Below are positions 24,870 to 35,973 of a DNA stretch of 64,000 nucleotides, piece by piece. The DNA is taken from positions 17,386,080 to 17,450,079 of the forward strand of contig CM019831.1 in assembly GCA_009763385.1 (NCBI GenBank). The letters are read 5' to 3'. Both the position numbers and the translations under genes were made by a program. Numbering within the stretch: position 1 is the stretch's first letter; every line of letters starts with the position of its first letter. The notes under the pieces were generated by a model. It made no database searches, was not told where the DNA came from, and saw nothing but the letters and a program-made list of their open reading frames with translations. The stretch comes from Coix lacryma-jobi var. lacryma-jobi. Its lineage: Eukaryota; Streptophyta; Magnoliopsida; Poales; Poaceae.

Positions 24870-25213
24870 GGCCATCCGCAATGGTTGTCAAATAGCTAGC
24901 TAGAAAGAATTCTATTGGCTCTCGATAACACTTTACAAATAGCTAGCGAGATGACGTATAAAAATAATATAAAAGTAGCACTCTTATTGGCTATCGAGGA
25001 GAGAGATCAAATAGCTAGCGACTTCCTAATAGCTAGCTATTTGATCTCTCTCCTCAATAGCCAATAACAGTGCTACTTTTGTAAGTTGCTTCATCAAAAT
25101 AGTATTTATTTATATGTCTCATTTAGCTAGCTATTTGTAAGTTGCCATTGAGAGCCAATAACATTCTTCCTAAAGACCAAATAGCTAGCGATTTGAACAC
25201 CGTTGCGGACCCC
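24870..25213. mobile_element. Tourist-like MITE with palindromic interior
   Basis: The element is flanked by TTA (24867-24869, 25214-25216). Termini GGCCATCCGCAATGG and, reverse-complemented, GGGGTCCGCAACGG are inverted. Subterminal AAATAGCTAGC repeats occur in both orientations. The centre contains a further inverted pair, ATAGCTAGCGACTTCC/TAATAGCTAGCTATT, around 25008-25040, so most of the 344 bases can fold back. Confidence 0.85.
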
Positions 25214-25216
25214 TTA

Positions 25217-26066
25217 GAAATGAAATCTTCACAGGTCCTGATATCATCGAAACCATGTCGCAGTGCGTTGGGGAAGAGAGGATGATTTCCATCGCTGACC
25301 CAGAGATCCCGTGCTCCTTGCGTGCGGCGCCACAGAGCCTCGACTACGCGGTACGGAGCTCACGCAGGCCTGCCGCGGCTGCAAAGCCCGTGCCGATTGC
25401 CGCACCTCGCGGTGCTCGAGCTACCAGCGGCGCCGCCCCATGCTCTCCGCGTACGCCGCGGTCACAGCGGATCGACACAGGCCACAGAGATCGCGAAACG
25501 GCCACTTAGCGCTGCTGTTCTTGTGCATCCGCATGCGCCGCCGAGCTCGCGGTGGCACGCGCGTGGCCGCCCAGCACACCCTGCGCACTGCGGAGGAAGC
25601 GCCGGCTAGCCACTGCCCATGGAGCTCACGGTCGCCGCAATTGTGGAGGCTCATCATGGCCCACAGAGCTTGTGTGCGGCCACCCAACACTGTCACCGCC
25701 TGCTGATGAGCAGAGCACCTCCGCTTGGTCAACGACAATGCCACCCTGGCTGTGTTGTGCTGGTGCTCTATGCCGGCGTGTGCACCACTAGCAACCGGGC
25801 CACGACGTCGGAAGCCATCACAGCACACCGCACTTGCATAGTTGATGTGCATATTAGATCTTATTCGTTTTTGTTTCCTATTAAACTGGAAACTACCTTG
25901 ACAAATTACATGCAAACTGTGTAATTAGACTTAAAAGATTTGTCTCACAAATTACATGCAAACTGTGTAATTAGTTACTTTTAGTCTATATTTATACTAT
26001 ATACATGTCTCCAGAAATTTGATATAACAGGGTATAAAGTTTTTGGTTGAGATCGAAACAAGGCCT
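25217..26066. other. GC-rich island and tail of a GGCCTTGTTT-type MITE
   Basis: 25255-25830 is GC-rich, with open frames on both strands but no family signature and no convincing splice structure. 25880-26066 ends in ACAAGGCCTAAG, the inverse of the AGGCCTTGTTT terminus, and contains a direct repeat ACAAATTACATGCAAACTG (about 25900 and 25949). The matching left terminus is not at the expected place. Confidence 0.45.
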
Positions 26067-26851
26067 AAGAAGAAGAGTTGAAACATACCAACAATGCGCT
26101 TATAATGAGTACTGAAGGAAGCCAACCTAAAACAGCCGTACCTGGACCATCCTAACAAAAACACCTCCTGTTTCGATATTACATAAATAGAATACAACCA
26201 AAAACCGACACAACGGTGCGGCCTAGGAGGTGGCCTTGTGTCTTTCCGAATGCCTGGACAATCCCTTTGCACGCACCCGGGAAGAGCGCGTCTAGCGCTT
26301 CGACATTGAACACAGTCAAGTTGTCGTTGAAGATCTTGTCGAAGCCCTCCAGCTCCCACGTGGATGGAGTTGATGGACCCTTGGTATAGCTCATACGCTG
26401 CATAATCAACATCTCACCTCGCTTGGAAGCAGGTACTCGAGAGAGACTCTATGGCACCAATCGCCTGCTTCTAAGCGACAACACCGGCTTAGTAGGAGCC
26501 TGCTTGGGAGGCTCATGAATCAGCAGAGAGTCAACTTTCTTAGTTGCATTGGTTACAAGTTACAACACTCCAAGGGAAGGTAGGAAGATTGCATTGGTTA
26601 GAAACTCATGGACCCTTTTAGAAGTATAAGGGGGAGCAAAACCCAGTGATGAAAAACTCCTCACTAACAACTAAAATAATATCCTCATAAATTATCCATC
26701 CCTAGAGGGATTGGAGTTTGCAACCCATCCAAAGATTCCCCATGGGTTCAAAATAAAGCCTTATTAGCTCACTCCCTGAACCTGAACCTGAACCCCTTCA
26801 GTTGCGTCTATAGCGTCTCGACGCCGGTGTGGGTGCTAGAGCTAGGCGGCA
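26067..26851. other. 5' flank of NLR-B
   Basis: This is intergenic DNA upstream of NLR-B. A minus-strand frame (26179-26412) contains 'STWELEGFDKIF' and 'FNVEALDALFP', which looks protein-like. I cannot assign it; it may be a fragment of a retroelement or a captured gene. A partial repeat of TTGCATTGGTTA occurs at about 26545 and 26590. Confidence 0.4.
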
Positions 26852-27785
26852 ATGGATCCCCACGACGACAGCCAGGCGACCATGAGCATAGTCGTCAGTG
26901 CGTCGAACGACGCCATGAAATCTCTGGGGAACAAGCTCCGCAACCTTTTGTGTCAGGAGCACATCAAGATCGGGGGCGTTCGCGGGGACATCGAGTACAT
27001 CCGTGACGAGATAGACAACATGCAGGTCTTTCTCAAGTGGGCGACGGGGCGCGACTCCGACTACAGCGGCGGGCAAGTGCAGCTGCAGCTGCAGGATTGG
27101 ATGAGGCAGGTGAGGGAGTTAGCCTACGACATCGAGGACTACGTGGACGACGACCTCAGCGTCGACCCTCGCCGGCGGAGCCGCAAGTTGACGTCGTCCC
27201 TCCTCCGGCGGGCCTGGTACCTCCTCACCACGATCAATACCCGCAAGTCCATCGCCCAGGAGATCCGCAGCTTCAAGATCCAGGTGCAGCAGATCAACGA
27301 GCAGCGAATCGGGTACGGTCTGGCGGAGGGAATCTTGTACAAGAGCAGCTCGCAATCGCAAGCGGCTGCAACGAATGCTTTCACAATCTGCCTCGCGCCT
27401 CCTGCAAAGCCCACGGTAACCAGGGCGCCCGTCGGCATGGATGACGCCATCAAGGAGCTCGAGCCATGGTTTGCCAAGGGGAAGCATAGCAGCACCGACA
27501 CCGATCAACTGAGGTATGTTGCCATTGTTGGATTTGGAGGCATCGGCAAGACCATGCTTGCCAAGACGTTGTGTCGCAAATTTGGGGACCAATTCGACTG
27601 CAGAGCATCAGTGACGTTGTCACTAAACTTCAGTCTCCAAACGGTTCTTTTTTTTTTTGAGAAGCAGGCCAGTGCCTCCAATAGTTATTACCTCGATGGG
27701 ATTCAGGATCAGGAATCGGAAGTAAGATTACTCGTTAAGAAGCTCGCTGATCAACTAATGGGGATGAGGTATGATTTTGGCTCTG

Positions 27786-27977
27786 CGCGCTAGATTCTTC
27801 CTTTTTTTTTTGAGGGAACTAGATTCTTCCTTTTTCTTCACGCAGAGTGCTGTGATTCTAGTTGGTATTTGTCTCTGGACTAGTACGCCTTAATGCCCTT
27901 ATGGCACAAGCACGAATGATATTACTCTAGCAACCCTTTTTCCAAAAAAAAAACACTCTTGAAAAACTTTATTAATA
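27786..27977. repeat. Left copy of an intronic duplication in NLR-B
   Basis: This stretch is repeated with moderate divergence at 35795-35973, at the other end of the same intron. Shared blocks include ATTCTTCCTTTTTCTTCA, GTGCTGTGATTCTAGTTGG, AGTACGCCTTAATGCC and AAAAACTTTATTAATA. The left copy continues after the transposon at 32836 with TATTTTGAACAATG. Confidence 0.9.
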
Positions 27978-30900
27978 GGTAAAGACTTCATCCTGACCGG
28001 CCGTGTTTTGATCGCTCGACACGGCCTGATTCACCCCACCGACGCGTCTACGACAGTTCCAGTAGCTAGAGATAGGTACCATTTGCCCTCGTCCCAGTCG
28101 CCCTCACCCCCATTTCTCAGTTCTCTCTAGGGTTTCTCTCTCTTCCTCTCCTCAGCGATTTCTTCACAGCCCGCTCCATCCTGGTGATTAGATCGTACTC
28201 GTCGGCGGGGAGTGCAGATCGTGCTTCTCGGCGCTCAAAGTCTTCAAGTCTACAAGACATCGGGTCTATATTTGGTTGTTCCCCATTTTTTCTCTCTCGT
28301 CTCTTTCATTTCTCTGTCTATCCATTCCAATCTCTGTACCAAATCACCACTGAATCGAGCGGCGACTAGCATATAGCCCTCAAATCCCCGACGAATCTAG
28401 CAGCAGACGGCGACGGGAAGACAAATGCCCTTGGAATCGGTGTGGACGCCAGCGACGAGAGCTCATGGATGGAGGTAACAGGGGGGATTTCTCCTATGAT
28501 TCATGGGGAGGGGATCTCGAATATTCAGAGAGTGTGGTGGATTCCACCATCGATAAGGATCCACCTCCTTTCCTGTCCCTGTTGCTTCTTCTCCTGTCTC
28601 CTGCAGGCGACGGTCCGCGGTAGGGGTGGAAGAAGCTGGGGGCCATCATGGTGGAGGTGGAGGACCAGCAACTGAGCCCATGTCCGTTCTGGATTTCTAC
28701 GGCAGTGAGAAATGGAGTGATGTCGGCACCTACAGTTCCCTGCCTTCCAGTTCCAGCGCTGCACACTGCTGGGCCTCCACGGTAGGCTAGCTTCTTCATT
28801 CCATACCTACACACCCATCGATCCCAACGATTTTCTGCTCATTTTTTCTAAGATGAATGCATATAGGTGATAAATTGTAATTGAGGTAACCCTACACATG
28901 GGACTGACCCTACATCTATATGATTGTACCATGTTCTGAACTATGTTAACATTGTAGTATATTTACAGTAACCGCTGATTTCCTTGTGTAATTAATTAAT
29001 TATGCAGATTATTTTGGCCATAGTTGTTCTTTAAATAGCAAAACAAAAGGTCTGCAATGAGTTTTTGCAGCCTAGATGGTTGTTACCTCGTCTACACACT
29101 TGACTGAAAAACACAAAATGTTATCCTGTTACCTGTATGGTTGTCGATTTCTGAATAAACTGTCGCTAAGACATTGATGAACTGTGAAGTTCCTGAAATT
29201 TCAGTTATTGCGAACAGTATCTGTTGTTTAAGTTTCTGTTTTTTCAATTAGTGTGAATGTGAACCAATAACTGCTATGTTAGATGAGCTGTGGATTTTTT
29301 GAAATTTCAGCTAGTGTGAACTCTGAATTTTCTGAATTTTTTGTTTGTGTAAAGTCATTCCTGGGCGACTAGATAGCTGTATTCATGTGTGCTGAAATTG
29401 GCCACACTCTTATATGCCTTAATCTATGTGTATTGGCGTGGAAAGAAATATTATTACTGTATAATCTAATTTTTTTGTCAGAAGGATTAACTTGAAAACA
29501 ATTCTGGTATATTTTAATTTTAAAAGAGAGAGACTTGAAGAGCCTTGCTACCCTTGCTGCTCTGAAATTAGATTAGATAGCGTAGTGTTGTTTGTTTCCA
29601 TGGCAATCAGCAATTCAACAGGCAGGATTATTATATATGAAACTTTGACAATTTTTTCTTCATGGTTGCATGTTTATCTCTGAATGTTTTTCATCTATAC
29701 TATATGCAGCTGCAAGCTCTAAAGGGAGATCGTTCCAAAGAATCTTGTTCCTCTTTTGCACTGTATGTATGCAGCAAGCGTTGTTTCATCTGAGCACCTG
29801 CTGCGACCACATCTCTGCATTGACATCCCACTGGCATATCACCTCCTAATGCTGATGCCGACGCCGACACCGACCACAACCTTGATGCAAGGCAGCATGA
29901 GCATCACCACAATTTCCACCAGGAGGGGGCACTAAACAAGGAGCAACATCCCAAGCACACCTGCTTTTTTACTCTAGCTTCAGCTGGAGGAGACCGCCTC
30001 TTTGCTCGCCATCCTTCATGCTGAGGCAGACAGTGAAGAGCCTGTTGCCGGCGGGGAGCTTCAAGTCATCGGCCAATAGGGGCTATGTCCTTCACCAAGC
30101 TGTCCAGCGCCACCAAGGTGATGGCCAGGATGTTGTCACTCCCGCTGGACGATGCTCTATCCTCGTCCCACCATCAGGTCGCCATCAATAAATCTTTGCA
30201 AAAAAAAAAAAAATCTTCAGCTAGTTGTACCTCATCTGCAAGATCAATAATTTTCATTGTTTTGTTTCATCATTCTTTTTATTGTAAACATTTTTTATTG
30301 CACAGGAACTATGTCATCAAAGTAGTTCAACGTCAAGGGCACCAGGACCTGCGAGGTGTGCAAGCAGGTCGTGCAGACCCTCCTGGTTACTGTGCTACTG
30401 TGCAGAGCACGCAACAACACGACCTGCTAAACCGCGGCGGCAGCATGTACGATCGCTACAGGTAACTAAGGTGCGTGCTCTTACAATTCTCCATCGTTCT
30501 CATCATCAGAAATTTAGAATTATATCTGGCAAGTGTTTAATTTTTGGATGGATCTGAGACTACCTCAGCAGCTACTGCTGGAGGATATATACTAGTTTAT
30601 AAATGACAGATTTGACCTCATCCAACATCAATGCATTTTAAAATTCTTTTTTTTTGTACTCATCATTTTCTATTTAAACACATATTTTGGTTTTTATTCT
30701 CTTCATCTGCACCAACTTTCTTTTGAACTAAAAGGGTTTGTTGTTGTTTTGGTCACTCTAGGTTGTGGAAGAAGAGAGCACAAGAGGCTTGGATTTGGAG
30801 ATGATAAAAGTAACCGCATGGTGCCCCTAAAGGTGAGCTTCTAGCTAGAGACTATATTTATTTTTCAGAATACATAAATTGCCTATTTTAAAAAAATATT

Positions 30901-32835
30901 ATTCACTATTGAATGATACTTAAATTGAAAATGCAATCATCTACAATATTACCATATTTGCTTCATGTGAGTTTTTTTATTTCTAAACATACATGGAAAT
31001 ACCAATACTTTATATTATTGAGCTAGTTGCCCTTATTGTTTTGTCATATTGTTGGTATTTAAATTGTAATATTTTTGCTTCCTGCTACATAAAAATAGTT
31101 ACAAATTGTATTTAGAAATACTCTATGTCCTACATTTAAATTTGTTGCATATTATTATAGAATAGTTACAAATGTATTTGGAAATATGCCTGTTACATAA
31201 AAATAAATACACATGTATGATAGGAGCACCTAGCTAATTTTGATTGCTCTGTTTATACTTGATCTCTTTATTTAATTTGTTTTGGTTGTTACTGATATGA
31301 AATTTGCATATTGCATTCTTGCAGGGAGCAAGATGAAGAGCAACTAAATTAGGTATAAGCAACTTGTACCGGGCAATATTGTGGTAAGATCAAGGCAAAA
31401 TAATTTAAATCATCAGGCAATTTTTACATCATTCATCTCTAATCTCTCTTTGTTTTTTCTGTTCTTAGATTGCATGTTAGTTTCACTTTCTCTCTGCTTT
31501 CTCATGTTTAAACTACTTTCCATTGCTAATAAGCTGTAACCTCATCTAGTGCACCTTCTATTATTGTAGCCATTACTAGCTACTGTTGGACAGTATTAAG
31601 CTAAGATCGGCCACTACTTATTTGTCATACTGCTGCCATACTATTACCGTAGATAGAGAAGACGACAAAGTTGACTTATAGCATAGGTGTGTGCAGCAGG
31701 TTAGATGAAAAGTGTAGTAGAGTTTGATAGTACAACAGAAAGAATGTGCATGTAAATTTAGTTAAGCAATTTAATATCATTAGTCAAACAATTTAATATC
31801 ATTAGTCAGGCAAGTCATTAGTGTGGCAATTTAGTTAAGCAAAAAAAAAGGTGAGCAATATGGTGTCACCTATTTTTTTTAGCAGCCCCATGTTAGCACC
31901 TTCGCATTTTTCTTACGCAATTTAAGTGTTATTTGTTAGGCAACAATGCGCCCTTGAATAGGCAATTTATCCTATTTTTACTAGTCAAAAAGTCCATCAG
32001 ACTAGTATGGCGATTAAACTAGTCTGCATTTTATACAAAACTAGTTTTTTTTTTGCATCGTCACCTCATCTTTGTTTTATCTGTATTTTGCAAATAAACC
32101 AAGGGATGAGCTACAGGTTGCAAATGAACATAGACGCCGTACTTGCTTTTCTAAATATACAAATTGCCTATTTAGAAAGATATTGTTGACTAAGGATGAC
32201 ACTTAAATTGCCTACAAAAGTACAATCTACTACTACTATAGCATTACCAACATATGTATTTTTATCACTAACAGAGGCTTCAGGAACAATAATATATTCT
32301 TAATTTTATTACCAACATATGTATTTTTTTATCACTAACAGAGGCTTCAGGAACAATAATATATTCTTAATTTTTTAATATATGCATCTTTTTTATCTCC
32401 ATTCAGCAATAAATTTATGGTCAATGCTATGTTTTTTAATATGCAGGATGCAGAAATGTACAAAGAAAAAAGGCAGACAATGTGCAAAGAAGATGCGAAA
32501 ATATGTGCTTTTTCCTGGACTAGATGCAAAGTGTTATGCTCTAGAAATTGTAGAGGCAAATATGTTCTTTTTTAGTTGCTCTTCTCTGAATACATTACAT
32601 TTTATTTAATATACACATGTAGTATATAAATACATGTGTCCAAGTCTGATTTGCTTTTTTTTCTTAAACTGTGGTCGGTATTCTGCGGAAGCTACGAGTA
32701 CAGATTCTCCCGTGCATTAACAAGTCGGCTAATTAGCATCCTTACCAAAAAAAGGAAAAAAAATATTTCTTTACTATAAATGGCAAGGCCGTACGAGAAG
32801 TCTATATTACGACCGGCCGTGCGGTAGCTGTTTCC
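27978..32835. mobile_element. Mutator-like DNA element in NLR-B intron, 9-base target duplication
   Basis: The 4858-base insertion is bounded by TTATTAATA on both sides (27969-27977, 32836-32844). The undisturbed paralogous site at 35935-35943 has the motif once, which fixes the boundaries. Nine-base duplications are typical of Mutator-like elements. The ends are only weakly inverted (GGTAAAGAC and, reverse-complemented, GGAAACAGC), with CGGCC-rich subterminal blocks at both sides. No MURA transposase was recognised. The interior from about 28080 starts with a leader-like CTCTAGGGTTTCTCTC and contains GC-rich exon-like blocks (28180-28780, 29790-30470) separated by AT-rich stretches. It may have captured host sequence. 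Confidence 0.65.
32243..32373. repeat. About 65-base tandem duplication inside the Mutator-like element
   Basis: Two units start with ATTACCAACATATGTATTTTT at 32243 and 32308. They both continue through TATCACTAACAGAGGCTTC and AATAATATATTCTTAATT with only a T-run length difference. Confidence 0.9.
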
Positions 32836-33006
32836 TTATTAATATATTTTGAACAATGTTTTTTTTCATGAACATGCGCATAGCACGTATTTCATTAAGA
32901 GGATAGCAAGTTTTACACGGGGTGACCGAATGCGAACGAGATGCCCACACTTGGCACCCAACACAGAGAGATCACACAGTTTGTTAGTTTTGAACAATGC
33001 TCGAAA

Positions 33007-35773
33007 GGACAGTCGTAGTAGTGACAGTCGATGAGGCCGTTGGAGCCTCCCGACCCGTCCGCCTCCCTTGGCGACGGCGACGGCGCCCCAGCTCCGTCCA
33101 GGCCGATCTCCCTCCTCAGCCCTCCTCGCTCCAATCCAACCTCGGACCCGTGCTCCTCTCCGCTCGATCTACCGTTCCATGGGTGCAGCTCGGACCCCCC
33201 CGCCCCGTATCCTCATCTTCTCGCCTCCCCGAACCGCTTCGCGCGCGCGAGGTGGCGCGCCGCCGCTGGCTGCTAGCCCGCCCGGCCCGCCGGGAGCCAC
33301 GCCCGGCGCCGCTCTGGTGGCCAGGGAGGCCAGGCGCCCTGGACCGTCAGCTGGGACGACGGTCCGTGTCGCCGGCGGGCCTCTGCTGGCCCCGTCGGCG
33401 GCGGCCACCGCCTCGGCCCCCTCCTGTGCGTCGGCAGCCTCGTCCTCCGGCACGAAGGCCGGCCTCCCCCGCTTCCCCCCCCCCCCCCCGTCGCATGAGC
33501 CTGCCGCTCTGCTCGACGTGCCTAGCGCCGCCCCAGCGTCCTCGGCGCCGTCGATGCCGCCTGCCAGCCGCCGCCCGTGTTCGCGGCCGCCGGTCCGCTG
33601 GAGCCGGCCCCTGCGTCTGTGGCGGAGCAGGACGGCCCCTGCGCCTCCACGCCTGCCGTGCTGGGGGCCGATGCTGGTGGTGAGGTGGGTGAGGCGCCGT
33701 GCGTTCGCTCGTTCCACGGCGGGCCTCCCATCATCGTCGACGCCGGCGCAGGCAGTCCAACACCTCCGCCTGTCCACGATGGACGATTCACAAGTCATCG
33801 TCGAGGATGCATCGGAGGACGAGGATGAGGAGGGGGGCTCGGCCGCTGCTTCCCCTAGGCCGCGACCAGCGGGCGCGGGGGCGCCTTCGCCGGCCCCAAG
33901 ATCCCCCCTTTCCCCGGATGCGGCTCCATTCGTGCCAATCTCGTGTGGGCGCTCCAAGCAACGGCGGTGGGCGGATGACGACGACGAGTTCGACGAAGAG
34001 CAGGCCCCGTCCTACTTGGACGTTGTCTGTCGCCCGCTGAAGCTGACCGTTGCACCTGTGCGACAACAGGCAAGTTCGCCTGTGTTTCTAGGTCATGGCA
34101 GGGTGGCTGCCAGTCGAGGTGGCCCTCGGCGAGGACGGAGGAAGCACAGCCGACCGCGTCCTCAGCTGGTGAGCGGTAGTCCTGCTCGGCCAGTGGGGGG
34201 ACGCGTCCCGGCCCGGCAGCGCCTCGAGCGAAGACCCGCCCACCAGCGACTAGGGTCGGCGCGTCGGGCGTCCGCCCCGGACGCCGATGGATGGCAAGTG
34301 GTAACGCGTGCTCCCTCAACAACATCCCCGTCAACCTGCGCAGCCCTTGCAGCGCCAGGGGTGCGCGGCAGGGAGCACTGCAGCGGACCGCGGCGGTTTC
34401 CGGCTTTCGCCGATGGTCGATGCTTCAAGTGCCTCGCGAGGGGGCACCGCGTCGCTACCTGCAACCTCCCTTGGCGATGCCTACGCTGCCACGGCCTTGG
34501 TCACCTCGCGCGGGAGTGCGTGAGGCCAAGGCGCATCAGCGACGTCGGGCGCGCCGCTCGACCAAAGAGCTGCAGTGGCGGAGGCGTCAACGTCGCCAAG
34601 GGCGGTGGCCGCGCTGCCGCGGGGGACAACCGCCCCCACTAGCCTGGCCGCGAGCGCCGCTCGCGGAGGCATGCTCCCGCTGAGGCTGTCGGCTCGGCTG
34701 ACACCGGCCACTCTCAACGTGGCCGTGGGCACCGCTACCGTCGGCGCCGACGCAGCAGGCGCAAGAAGAGACAGGAGGCGAGCACCACCAAGCAAATCGA
34801 GGGCTCGGGCCTCGGGTCCCCCTCTGCTGAACCGAGGGCCACCTGGATGGATGTTGCCTGAGCCACAATTCTTGAAGGTCCGCTGCCGCCGTTTGACAGC
34901 ATGCGACCCACGTCGGGAGAGCCGACCCCGGAGCCGGTGGCCGCCCCTCCAGCGGTGCCGCCTGTCGGAGAGGACCCGACCATGGAGGAGCCCCCTACTG
35001 CGTTCGAACTGCCTAGTGCGCCCGCTGTGGGGGCACGCGGACAGGACGGCGCACCGAGGGGGCCTGAGCGGGTTAAGCCGCTGCTCGTCTACGGCCGCCG
35101 CAAAGCACTCGGAGCGGACCTCCCACCGGACGTGGTTGAGGTCCACGTGACGGATGCAACGGTGGTGAAGGAGCTCGACGCGTCGGCGGTTGACGCCACA
35201 GAGGTGTCTCACGTATCGGCCACAATGTCGATTCAGGAGAGTTTCGTGGAGCGGCTCTGTCTTCCTTTACAGACGCCTCTCATCTGTGGGCCGCCGAGGC
35301 TGCACAGGCCTCGAATGCCGGTCCCTGGTTTGTCGCTGCGGCGCAGTGCGCGCATTGCTTCCCAGCCGCGCGAGGCAGACTTCACCAAGCAGGCTCAACG
35401 CGTTCTCCTGCAGAAACTGGGAGAGGTGGCGCCTTCTCCTAAGGTCGACTCTGAGACGGTGCGCAAGTTTCAGGCTGCCTTCCGGGCACCGCTGTCAGAC
35501 TCTGCCCAGGAGGCGCTGCAGGTTCTTTTTGGTGGGGAGTTCGACCCGGTGGCCATGGGCTTGGATATGCTTGGGCTTGACGAGGCCAACTAGCCTTCGT
35601 CGTCTGCACCTATGTCGCTCAGTTTTATTTATGTAATTACAATCTCGTGCAAGTGTGGTGTGGGTGTGAGTTTTGGTAATCTTTGGATTACCGTAACTTG
35701 ACACTGACTGTAACAAAAACTTCTCTTTCTGCTTAATGAAAAAACGTGCTAAAGCACGTTCTCAAAAAAAAAA
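33007..35773 (+). mobile_element. ORF1-only LINE derivative in NLR-B intron
   Basis: The element is flanked by the 14-base direct repeat AACAATGCTCGAAA (32993-33006 and 35774-35787). It ends with GTGCTAAAGCACGTTCTC and an A-run, as do many plant LINEs. It encodes a gag-like ORF1 with two zinc knuckles and has no endonuclease or reverse transcriptase, although the 5' part seems present. It would have had to move using enzymes from another LINE. The A-run overlaps the right copy of the repeat by one or two bases. Confidence 0.85.
33068..35593 (+). pseudogene. LINE ORF1 (gag-like, two CCHC zinc knuckles), two nonsense codons
   Basis: One frame runs from about 33068 to the TAG at 35591-35593, broken only by TAG at 34640-34642 and TGA at 34859-34861. 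The N-terminal half is alanine, proline and arginine rich with a C-run near 33478. An acidic patch (EDASEDEDEEGG) and 'WADDDDEFDEEQ' follow. Two CX2CX4HX4C knuckles (CFKCLARGHRVATC and CLRCHGLGHLAREC) lie near 34420-34520. Such proteins bind RNA in retrotransposon particles. The start codon is uncertain because the upstream frame is GC-rich and open. Confidence 0.8.
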
Positions 35774-35794
35774 AACAATGCTCGAAATAGGTTT

Positions 35795-35973
35795 TTCTTC
35801 ATTCTTCCTTTTTCTTCATGCAGTGCTGTGATTCTAGTTGGTATTTCTCTCTAGAGTACGCCTTAATGCCTTATTATGACACAAACACGAATGATAACCC
35901 TTTTTCCGCAAAGAATTACTACTCTTGAAAAACTTTATTAATATATTTTGAACAATATGCTTGATTGAAACAG
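35795..35973. repeat. Right copy of the intronic duplication in NLR-B
   Basis: This is the partner of 27786-27977. It holds the uninterrupted TTATTAATA (35935-35943), followed by TATTTTGAACAATA and the splice acceptor of exon 2. Confidence 0.9.

Noticed and set aside
26179..26412. Minus-strand frame with FNVEALDALFP as a separate gene
   Set aside because: It is short, has no start context or splice partner I can support, and I cannot assign a family. It is kept only as a note in the flank entry.
27978..32835. Helitron explanation for the large intron insertion
   Set aside because: There is a 9-base duplication, no TC start, no CTRR end with hairpin, and the insertion is not between A and T.
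33169..35212. Long open frames on the minus strand (33169-33957, 34481-35212)
   Set aside because: They are GC-driven shadows of the LINE ORF1 on the plus strand and lack any family signature.
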